DNA of 64,000 nucleotides, from the NCBI GenBank assembly GCA_047974745.1, contig JBKECO010000018.1, forward strand, positions 1 to 64,000. The letters are read 5' to 3'. Made by a program: the position numbers and the translations under genes. This stretch comes from JBKECO01 sp047974745. Lineage in GTDB: Bacteria > Bacillota > Clostridia > Lachnospirales > Lachnospiraceae. Shown one piece after another: positions 7,251 through 15,760 of the stretch. The notes below the pieces were generated by a model. The model searched no databases. It was given only the letters and a program-made list of their open reading frames with translations, and was not told where the DNA came from. Position 1 is the first letter of the stretch; the number at the start of each line of letters is the position of its first letter.

Positions 7251-7274
7251 ATGGGCGGAATGAAAGGGGCTTAA
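7251..7274 (+). other. Seven-codon frame with strong RBS, in frame with the transporter
   Basis: AGAGGAGG (7237-7244) precedes ATG 7251 by six bases. The frame reads MGGMKGA, then TAA at 7272-7274. It continues in the same frame without another stop into the transporter ATG at 7311. Either this is a leader peptide, or the TAA is a nonsense mutation in the original transporter start. The second idea fits the frameshift further on. ATG 7311 itself has only a poor AAAGAG site. Confidence 0.45.
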
Positions 7275-7310
7275 AAAAAACAATACGAAAAAGTATTCAG
7301 GTCAAAGAGA

Positions 7311-8677
7311 ATGACCTTTTCCGAACGGTTTTTCTTAGTATTACCGAAGCTGCCATATAATGTCATTAATCTGGTGGTTCAAATTGTTATGTTCAAGTAT
7401 TTTACAGATGTGGTCGGTCTGAATTCCCTTATGGTCGGAACGGTCTTCCTTGCTCTGAGCATCTGGAATGCAGTGAATGACCCACTGATCGGTATTTTTT
7501 TGGATCGAATGAAATATACGGAGAAACGGGGAAAATATCTATTTATTTGCAAAATGTCGATCCCTTTGATTGTCATCGCACTGCTTTTTTTGCTGTTCGT
7601 AAATCGCTCCTGGTCAGAATGGTTCATTTATGCATATATCCTTCTTGCTTTCTTTGTCTACGAAGCAGGTATGACCGCATACAGTACAGCCATTATGTCC
7701 TATTCTTTTCTGCGGCTTCGCGATACGGAGGAGAGGCTTGAGTATGCCATTCTGCAGACCTATATGACCTATATACTTTCGGCTGTCATTACCCTGATTC
7801 CTCTGGTGCTTTTTATAGGAGATCAGCCGGTAAGCTATATCACACCTGTCATGGTGGTCATCATCACACTGGATGCCTTATTTTGTTCTGGGTGAGCCTG
7901 CGCAGACTGAAAGACAGTCCGGAGTATTATAAATACGATTATGTGAATGAGGATGCGCAGCTGGCGAGAGATATTATGACCTATACGAAGGATATTGTGA
8001 AATCCAAGGGATTTTGGATGGTCAATATCTTATCCTATCTGCTTACCATGTCAGTATCTTACTATTTTACATTTTTCCTGTATTACATGGATAATATCCT
8101 GAAGGCAACTGCGACCCAGTCGGTAGTCATCGATCTGGTCAATGGTCTGATGCTTTTTCTGGCGATTCCAATCATCCCGAGTATCCAGCGAAAGTATGGT
8201 ACGAAGATTTCATTTGTGTATCTGATCATTCCCGGAATCATTGGATTTGCTGGTCTTTACTTTACGAACAGTCTGGTATCAGCTTTTATCTTCTTCGCCC
8301 TGATCGTTATCACAGATGGTTTTCAGCAGACCATCATGGGACCGACTGTAAGTCTTGTCATTGATGAGGACTGGCAGAGAACAAATAAGAGAAAAATTGG
8401 GTATATCAATGCGCTGAGTTCATTGGTCAAAAAACCAGCCAGTGGAATAAGAGCATTTATCTTTGGAGCAATCTTATCCTACTATGGTTACGATGGAACA
8501 CTGGCAGTCCAGTCGGAATCTGCAATAACAGGACTTCGCGTGGCATCCAGTATCGTGCCACTTATCTCTTTAGGCCTTGCAGTCGTAGTAATTTTGCTTT
8601 TGCCCTATAGTAAAAAAGTGGAAGATGAGATCATAGCGAAAAGAATTGAAATGGAAGAAGGTTCACAGGAATGCTAG
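7311..8677 (+). pseudogene. GPH-type (MFS) sugar symporter, frameshifted
   Basis: Two frames (7311-7895 and 7883-8677) together make about 455 residues of a glycoside-pentoside-hexuronide:cation symporter. The first gives 194 residues with about six membrane helices, including NAVNDPLIGIFLDR. The second gives the other half-bundle, starting FWVSLRRLKDSPEYY and ending in a charged tail. Adding one T to the run at 7882-7885 would fuse them as ...DALF(L)FWVSL..., so a one-base deletion is the simplest cause. A TAA also interrupts the likely N-terminus at 7272. The gene is probably non-functional unless these are sequencing errors. It would have been the importer of the adjacent glycoside hydrolase locus; no other transporter is visible there. 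Confidence 0.8.
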
Positions 8678-8724
8678 AAGAGTTTAGACCATACAACGAG
8701 GTTCGCAGAGCAGGAGGAGAAGGT

Positions 8725-10193
8725 TTGAGATTGGAAATTAAAAATAAATGTTTGATTGATGAATATGGCAGAGAGAGAATTTTTAATGGGATCAATATGG
8801 TCTATAAGGGCACAGAGGATGCTTCTGTACCAGGTGGAAGACGTTATACAAGAGAATATGATGCCAAAGAATTTCAGGCGTTAAAGGCAAAGGGCATCAA
8901 TCTTGTTCGGCTTGGAATTGTCTGGGATGCCATCGAGCATGAGATGGGAGCTTACGATGACCGTTATTTGTCGTGGATCGAGAACATACTGGACAACTGC
9001 AGTAAGAATCAGATAGCGGTATTTCTTGATATGCACCAGGATCTCTACAGCAGGGCATTTGATGGAGGTGCACCACTATGGGCTACACTGACGGACGGTG
9101 CGGATCACATCAAAGGAGACCTCTGGAGTGATGCCTACCTCTACAGTGATGCAGTTCACACCGCTTATCAGAACTTTTGGAAAAATAAAAAGACAGAAGC
9201 AGGGATTGGGCTGCTTGACCACTATGCGGAGCTCTGGAAGCATGTCATACAGCGTGTCGGAACCCATGAGGCTGTCATAGGCTACGACTTTATCAATGAA
9301 CCATTTTCGGGGGAAATGCGGCTGAAATCATGGGCGGAATGCTTATGACATATAGTCATAGAAAGGGAATGGACAAATCACCTGTAGAAATGCTTGCTGC
9401 ATATCAGGACGATGCAGTGAAGGCACAGATGCTGGCGGATCTTGAGATGCCGGAACTTTATCGTGATATGACTGAGAGTGTCAGACCACTTGTAAAAATA
9501 TTCGACGAGGGAAATCTGGCTGACTTCTATCATAAAATGACAGAAGAAATCAGGGAGGTGACGGCAGATGGCTTGATCTTTACTGAGAACAGTTATTTTT
9601 CCAATATGGGGATCGAGTCCTCTGTTCAGAGAATACGAGTCGATGGACACGCCGAGCCGCTGCAGGTGTACTCTCCCCATGGTTATGACCTGGTCGTGGA
9701 CACACCGGCCATCGTATATGCCAGCAATCAAAGAATCATGACAATTCTGGATGCGCATAAACGTGTCCAGGAGCGGCTAGATGTACCGGTAGTCTTTGGA
9801 GAATGGGGAGCACATGGCGCATATGAAGAAGGACTGGATCATATTGCCTATATTTTGAATTATTTTGACGAATCCAAATGGAGCCATACCTATTATTGCT
9901 GGGAAAATAATATGACGAATCTGCCTGTAATGAAGATTCTTTCAAGACCTTATCCACAGGCAACTGCCGGAAAAATCGACTTTTACCGTTACGATTTTAA
10001 AAATAAGGTGTTTCAGTTTAAGTGGACAGAAAAAGAAGTGCTGCAAGCATCCACGAGTTTATATCTGCCGATGAGACCTGCAAATATCTGTTTTGATGGG
10101 GCATATACCATCCATCAGGAAGAAGACGGCAGCTGTATTATGAGCATACCGGCCGTGGGCGAGAAGTCGCAGGAGCTTACACTGGAATGGTAA
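8725..10193 (+). pseudogene. GH5 endoglycosylceramidase-like glycoside hydrolase, frameshifted
   Basis: Two overlapping frames (ending at 9348 and starting at 9330) make one GH5 enzyme of about 490 residues. The first holds FNGINMV, DMHQDLYSRAF, GAPLWA, and the acid/base motif GYDFINEPF. The second holds the nucleophile segment VVFGEWGAHG and a C-terminal beta domain. The DMHQDLYS...GAP pattern resembles the endoglycosylceramidase branch of GH5; subfamily assignment is tentative. Restoring one G at 9320-9321 joins them as ...GEMRAEIMGGM.... The two catalytic glutamates lie on different pieces, so neither can work alone. The likely start is TTG 8725, six to seven bases after AGGAGG (8712-8717), rather than ATG 8671 inside the transporter gene. 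Confidence 0.8.
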
Positions 10194-10220
10194 ACAGCTA
10201 ATAAAGTTCAGGAGGTACCT

Positions 10221-12560
10221 GTGAGAACATATACGTTAGATGTAAGGTCTGCCGTGCAAAAAAAATCAAATTTGCTCTGGGAGGAGACCACCAATGCAAA
10301 ACAGAGCATCGGAGTGACGAATTTAGGTATTGAGATCGACCGACAGCCTTTTTTTGTAATAGCAGGCGAGTTTCATTTCTCCAGATATCCCCATGATGAA
10401 TGGGAGGATGAGCTCCTTAGAATGAAATTGACAGGGATCAACGTCATATCCACCTATGTTTTCTGGATCTATCACGAAGAAGAGGAGGGGCGCTTTGACT
10501 GGAAGGGCAGCAATGACCTTGGAAAATTTGTTTCCCTCTGTCAAAAGCATGGACTGTATGTCATTCTTCGCGTTGGACCCTATGTGCATGGTGAAGTGAG
10601 GAATGGCGGACTGCCGGACTGGCTGTACGGAAGAGCTTTTCAAGTGCGCTCCAATGACTCGGAATATCTTCAATATGTGGAAAGATTTTATAAAAGTATT
10701 GCAGATCAGATTCAGGATCTTACATTTGAGAAGATGGGCTGTATCATAGGAATCCAGCTGGAAAATGAGTATCTCCATGCTTCTTCGCCCTGGGAACAGA
10801 CGGTGAACCATGGCGTAGAATATACCGGAATCGGCACAGAGGTATCCCACATGTCTGTACTGAAACAGATGGCGGAATCGATACCGTTATTGGCACCCAT
10901 TATGTCAGTCACAGGCTGGGATTGTGTAGACAATGCGTTGCATGGATTTCTGCCCATGCTTGGTGGCTATGGTTATAAGCCTTGGTGCATTCAGGAGCCT
11001 GGGGATCAGATGCCGGCCTCCGATAATTACATCTATAAGGATCTGCAAAAAAATCCGGATGTCCCGGTCGCATTTTGTGAGTTGATGGGCGGCATGCAGT
11101 GCTGGTACAAGGCCAGATTTAAGGTTTGGCCGGAGAGCATTGCTGCCATAGCGAATCGTGCAGTGGCAGGCGGCAGTCATTTTCTGGGATATTATATGTA
11201 TCATGGCGGGAATAACCCGATCGGAAAACATTCCTTTTTGAATGAGAATACGACACCAGTCATTGACTATGACTTTCAGGCTCCCATCGGTGCCTATGGT
11301 CAGCTCAGAAGATCGGCAGAGCTTTTAAGGCCGCTTCACAGTTTTCTCAAGGAATATGAGGGTCAGCTTTGGAACCTTGGCACCTATATTCCTGAGGACG
11401 GGGCGAGCCGGGCAGACGATATTGAGTGTCTGCGATATGCGGCCAGAGCAGATGAAAAGAGTGGGTTCGTTTTTTTGAATAATTTTCAGGATCACGTTAA
11501 ACTGCAAAAGCAATCAGACTTTTGTGTGGAAATCGAATTGCAAGCTGAAACGGTCAGGATTCCATACAGAGGAACGATGGAGCTATCAGAATCTGTTAGC
11601 TGCATCTTACCATTTAACCTTGAATTGGGGCAGATACTGCTGAAATCTGCCACAACTGCTCCGATCACAAAAATAGAGGATCAGGGGATAACGACCTATT
11701 TTTTTGGAATAGTGGAGGGTGTACTTCCGCAGATGCTGTTAGAGGGTGCCTCACGGATAAAAGTCAATGAATTGGATCTGAAGGTGCAAGAGCTGAATGA
11801 GGGGAATCTGAATGAGCTGGTTCGAGTCGAGATGCCTGCCCCAAATCAATTATTGATCTATCCTGACACCTGCAAACGGACAATGCTGCAGCTCCAGGAT
11901 GCAAGTGGTCGAGAAGTGAGAGTTTGCCTTCTGACCATAGAGGAGTGCTCTAGGTTCTGGCAGATTGAACTGGGCGGCCAGACTCGGGTTCTTTTAACGA
12001 AGGAGAAACCTCTGATCAAGAACGAAAGTCTATCTCTTCAGGTCATAGACTCAGGAGAAGCACAGTTTGAGATCTATCCGGAACCAGAAAAACCATTTGA
12101 GCCGGAGCATCATCAGCAATGCTCGATCATGCATTCAATGGTTCATTTCTTTGACTGTTATCACCTGACTTTTGAAAGGCATGAAGTAAGATCTTCTTAT
12201 AGTATTAACGGAAATAAGGGGAAGGTACACATCGCAGCGGATGAATGGAAGCAGCTGAGCCAGCTTTGGCTTGAGGTCCGCTATCAGGGAGATGTGGCAA
12301 ATGCCTCCATAAAAGGCAGACTCATTCAGGATCATTTTTACAATGGGGGACCTTTAGAAATTGGACTAAAAAGATTTGAAGCTGATCTGGCAGAAGCGCC
12401 CATCGAGCTTTATATCAGACCGAAAAAAACAGGTGAGTATAGCATGCTCGAATCGGATATGGCATTGCAAAGAGAATTCAGGGGAAGAGAATTAGCAAAT
12501 ATAGAAGAGGTCAGATTTTTGCCTGAGATAGAGATCTGCCTGATTGGAGGTTGGCAGTGA
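10221..12560 (+). CDS. GH35 family beta-galactosidase
   Basis: This 779-residue enzyme removes terminal beta-galactosyl residues. The GH35 barrel opens at about residue 40 with PFFVIAGEFHFSRYP. It continues with INVISTYVFWIYHE, then LRVGPYVHGEVRNGGLPDW, the acid/base glutamate in GIQLENEY (about residue 178), and the nucleophile in VAFCELMGGMQ (about residue 287). Beta-sandwich regions follow. GTG 10221 has GGAGG five bases upstream. There is no signal peptide, so it should act on imported oligosaccharides. It is the first intact gene of the locus, 27 bases after the broken GH5 gene, and overlaps the next gene by four bases. Confidence 0.9.
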   Translation: MRTYTLDVRSAVQKKSNLLWEETTNAKQSIGVTNLGIEIDRQPFFVIAGEFHFSRYPHDEWEDELLRMKLTGINVISTYVFWIYHEEEEGRFDWKGSNDLGKFVSLCQKHGLYVILRVGPYVHGEVRNGGLPDWLYGRAFQVRSNDSEYLQYVERFYKSIADQIQDLTFEKMGCIIGIQLENEYLHASSPWEQTVNHGVEYTGIGTEVSHMSVLKQMAESIPLLAPIMSVTGWDCVDNALHGFLPMLGGYGYKPWCIQEPGDQMPASDNYIYKDLQKNPDVPVAFCELMGGMQCWYKARFKVWPESIAAIANRAVAGGSHFLGYYMYHGGNNPIGKHSFLNENTTPVIDYDFQAPIGAYGQLRRSAELLRPLHSFLKEYEGQLWNLGTYIPEDGASRADDIECLRYAARADEKSGFVFLNNFQDHVKLQKQSDFCVEIELQAETVRIPYRGTMELSESVSCILPFNLELGQILLKSATTAPITKIEDQGITTYFFGIVEGVLPQMLLEGASRIKVNELDLKVQELNEGNLNELVRVEMPAPNQLLIYPDTCKRTMLQLQDASGREVRVCLLTIEECSRFWQIELGGQTRVLLTKEKPLIKNESLSLQVIDSGEAQFEIYPEPEKPFEPEHHQQCSIMHSMVHFFDCYHLTFERHEVRSSYSINGNKGKVHIAADEWKQLSQLWLEVRYQGDVANASIKGRLIQDHFYNGGPLEIGLKRFEADLAEAPIELYIRPKKTGEYSMLESDMALQREFRGRELANIEEVRFLPEIEICLIGGWQ

Positions 12561-14554
12561 CTAGTGATTTTACATGGGATAGTATTCGAAGTACTATAGC
12601 AAAACACAGCTATTTATCGAAGTTGACAGAACAGGATAAGACTCTAATAAAGAATCAATATCCAGCGGAGTGGAAGGCATATCTTGATGAGGCGGATCTG
12701 GTGGTCGATCATAAATTTTCATTCATCGATCCATGGGATATGGAGCAGTGCCAGGAAATATATCATTTTGAGAAGGAAATAGACTGGAATTTTTCGGCAA
12801 ATGGAGATCCGGAATGGATCTATATGCTGAACCGTCACAGATTTCTGGTTTCTCTGGCGAAGGCGTATGCTATAAGCGGGGACAAGAAATATGCAGCAGG
12901 GTTCCTGGATCTGATCCTGGACTGGATCGAAAAAAATCCGCTTAACAGCATCACAATGAAAAGCAGCTGGCGAACTATTGATGTTGGCGTGCGGCTATGG
13001 CACTGGCTGGAAGCAATCCCGTTCTTCCTGAATGACATAAATGATGAGGATCTGCTTCAAGTCATGAAATCAATTCAGCTGCAGGGAGACTATCTTTATT
13101 CGAATAACCAATGGAATAAGATACACAGTAATTGGGGTGTAATTGAAAATACAGGTCTTTTCGCACTGGCTGCGAAATATGATTTTATGGATACCGACAG
13201 GAAGTGGTATCATTCTGCAAAGCAATTTTTAATTGAGTGCCTAAAAGTTCAAATCCTGCCAGATGGGATGCACTGGGAACAATTGTCTTCATATCACTAT
13301 GAAGTCATGCTTTGTGTGCTCAATGTACTAATGACACAGTACCTGTCTGATGAGGAAATGGATGCGACATTTTTAATCTATCTGGAACAGATGATGCTGG
13401 CGGCCAGCGTCTGGATGCAGCCGGACGGCTATCAGGTATGTATGGGTGACAGTGACCGGGTCTATATCAAAGTGGAACTGGATCTGTCAAAGTGGATTCT
13501 ATATGGTGCCTCTGATGCCTCAATTCGTAAGATCGGTGAAGAATGGGGCTGGTACTTTCAGGCATTACGAACCGATCAGAGGAGTAAGGATCAGAGAAAA
13601 AGCATTCTATATGAACCAAAGGATGTGCCAAACTATCTTTCTGATTCTGGACATCATATGTTAGGAGATCGAAACAACAGCAACTCGCCATGGATTCTTT
13701 TTTCATCAGGAGAAATGGGAGGCGGGCATGGCCATATGGATATGCTCCATTTCAACTACTGGTATAAAGGAAGAGTTATTCTAGGTGACAGTGGGCGTTA
13801 TACCTACAGAGATGATTCTGTCCTTCGCAAATATTTAAAATCGATGGAAGCCCATAATACCCTGAGTGTTGACGAGCAGTCATTTACAGAATATGTGAAC
13901 ACATGGGTCTATGGTAAAGTGGCAATGCCTTTATATCACCATAGAAAGACTACAACGTATTTTGATTATGCAGAAAGTGCTCATGACGGGTATTTAGATA
14001 CGGTATACCATGCCAGAGGTCTGCTTTTGATCGGCGGGGATATTTTACTGGTCATGGACATATTAAAATCAAATGGAACACATAGAATAAAGCGGTATTT
14101 CAATTTTCCGGAGGTTACTGTTACACTGGAAGAGCAGAAAGTAATCACGGAGTTATCCGAGGATAACGTCATCCTTTATTTTAATGAGCCATCGAGTCTG
14201 GAAAGTGAAAGCAGTTATGTATCGCCAAATTATAATGAAGTGAAACAGGCAGTACGACTGACTTGTACCAATCAAATCGACAATGACCAGTTACTGTCAA
14301 TTGTCATTGCTCCGGCGGATCTCTCGATCAAAGTAGAGCGTATGCCAGTGCTTGACCGGTGGCAGAAGCTGATCCCGGAAGAAAGCGGATTTGCAATCAG
14401 GATAACATCGGGCACAAAGGTCTGGATCATCGGGAATCTGTCACTCTATACTGAGCAGAACAATCATTTTTACGTAGATGGAACGTGTTATTTAGGCAGG
14501 CACTGGATAGACTATAAGGATGGGGATGATCAAAGGATCATGAGCTATAAGTAA
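12557..14554 (+). CDS. Heparinase II/III-like polysaccharide lyase
   Basis: This 665-residue protein has the heparinase II/III architecture. An N-terminal alpha/alpha toroid covers about 60-340 (DPEWIYMLNRHRFLVSLAKAY, NQWNKIHSNWGVIEN, LPDGMHWEQLSSYHYE). A beta-sandwich from about 370 contains MGGGHGHMDMLHF, GDSGRYTYR and EAHNTLSVD. Such lyases cleave uronate-containing chains by beta-elimination, leaving unsaturated uronyl ends. The next gene, GH88, consumes exactly such ends. GTG 12557 is chosen because it follows GGAGG and forms a GTGA overlap with the GH35 stop; a TTG at 12551 abuts the Shine-Dalgarno sequence. No signal peptide is visible. The natural substrate is not readable from the sequence. 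Confidence 0.85.
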   Translation: MTSDFTWDSIRSTIAKHSYLSKLTEQDKTLIKNQYPAEWKAYLDEADLVVDHKFSFIDPWDMEQCQEIYHFEKEIDWNFSANGDPEWIYMLNRHRFLVSLAKAYAISGDKKYAAGFLDLILDWIEKNPLNSITMKSSWRTIDVGVRLWHWLEAIPFFLNDINDEDLLQVMKSIQLQGDYLYSNNQWNKIHSNWGVIENTGLFALAAKYDFMDTDRKWYHSAKQFLIECLKVQILPDGMHWEQLSSYHYEVMLCVLNVLMTQYLSDEEMDATFLIYLEQMMLAASVWMQPDGYQVCMGDSDRVYIKVELDLSKWILYGASDASIRKIGEEWGWYFQALRTDQRSKDQRKSILYEPKDVPNYLSDSGHHMLGDRNNSNSPWILFSSGEMGGGHGHMDMLHFNYWYKGRVILGDSGRYTYRDDSVLRKYLKSMEAHNTLSVDEQSFTEYVNTWVYGKVAMPLYHHRKTTTYFDYAESAHDGYLDTVYHARGLLLIGGDILLVMDILKSNGTHRIKRYFNFPEVTVTLEEQKVITELSEDNVILYFNEPSSLESESSYVSPNYNEVKQAVRLTCTNQIDNDQLLSIVIAPADLSIKVERMPVLDRWQKLIPEESGFAIRITSGTKVWIIGNLSLYTEQNNHFYVDGTCYLGRHWIDYKDGDDQRIMSYK

Positions 14555-14584
14555 CAGGTTGCAAAGCAGATGAAAGAGGACAGG

Positions 14585-15742
14585 ATGAGAAATAATAAAG
14601 AAATCGAAGGTAAAGTCGTTGCAGATACAGTCACAGCTGCCATCCATTTGATCAGTCATGACTTACCATTGTTCACAGATCACTTCAAAATCGATGGCAG
14701 TGTGGATAACTTCTATGAGCCAAAGGAGAATATCTCCTGGACGAGTGGATTTTGGACAGGCCAACTATGGCTGGCCTATGAATTCACAGGAGATATCAGA
14801 TTTCGTAAGGCGGCTGAGAAGCAGGTAGAGAGTTTTCGATATCGAATCCAGCATCAGCTCGGAACAGATCACCATGATATGGGTTTTCTATACAGTCTGT
14901 CCTGTGTAGCATCCTATAAACTGACAGGCAGTCAACAGGCCAGGGATGCAGCAGTTATGGCAGCAAGACAGCTTATTTCAAGGTATCAGCCGAAAGGGCG
15001 ATTTATTCAGGCCTGGGGAAAGGTCGGGGCAGTTGATCAAAATCGGTTGATCATAGATTGCCTGATGAACCTTCCTCTGCTTTACTGGGCATATGAGGTC
15101 ACGAGAGAAGAGCAGTTCGCCAATATTGCACGGGCACATATCGATACTTCCCTGCCTGTCATCATGAGAGAGAATCATTCGACCTATCATACCTATTATT
15201 TCGATCCTGACACAGGCAGACCGCTTTATGGAGAGACGACACAAGGGTACAGCAATGAATCATCCTGGGCGAGAGGCCAGGCATGGGGCATCTATGGTAC
15301 GGCTCTAAGTTTTAAATACACAGCCAAGGATGATTACAAGCGTTCGTTCTATGCGATTACAGATTATTTTATTGAAAGACTGCCAAGGGATCACGTGCCA
15401 TATTGGGATTTGGATTTTACCGAGGCTAGTAATGAGCCAAAGGATAGCTCTGCAGCGGCTATCGCAGTTTGCGGTATGCTTGAAATGGCGAAGTATCTGG
15501 ATCAGGATAAATCAGCATATTATACCGGAATTGCAAATCAGATCTTAGCATCTTTAATCGATCATTACAGAGTAACAGACCCGAAGGCTTCGAATGGTCT
15601 TCTCCTTCACGGAGTATATGCAAAAAAATCACCATTCAACCCATGTCAGGATAATGCAGTGGACGAGTGCACAATCTGGGGCGACTATTTTTACCTGGAA
15701 GCACTTATGCGAGTTTCCAGCGATTGGGGGCTATATTGGTAA
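14585..15742 (+). CDS. GH88 unsaturated glucuronyl hydrolase
   Basis: GH88 enzymes hydrate the double bond of unsaturated uronyl residues left by lyases and release the sugar. The 385-residue (alpha/alpha)6 protein shows WTSGFWTGQLWLAYE, the catalytic aspartate in HHDMGFLYS, the second conserved aspartate in RLIIDCLMN, and SWARGQAWGIYG. ATG 14585 follows AGAGGACAGG; an in-frame ATG at 14570 adds five residues with a poorer site. It lies 30 bases after the lyase gene and forms a lyase-hydrolase pair with it. No signal peptide is present. Confidence 0.9.
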   Translation: MRNNKEIEGKVVADTVTAAIHLISHDLPLFTDHFKIDGSVDNFYEPKENISWTSGFWTGQLWLAYEFTGDIRFRKAAEKQVESFRYRIQHQLGTDHHDMGFLYSLSCVASYKLTGSQQARDAAVMAARQLISRYQPKGRFIQAWGKVGAVDQNRLIIDCLMNLPLLYWAYEVTREEQFANIARAHIDTSLPVIMRENHSTYHTYYFDPDTGRPLYGETTQGYSNESSWARGQAWGIYGTALSFKYTAKDDYKRSFYAITDYFIERLPRDHVPYWDLDFTEASNEPKDSSAAAIAVCGMLEMAKYLDQDKSAYYTGIANQILASLIDHYRVTDPKASNGLLLHGVYAKKSPFNPCQDNAVDECTIWGDYFYLEALMRVSSDWGLYW

Positions 15743-15760
15743 CAAAGAAATGGAGATGAC

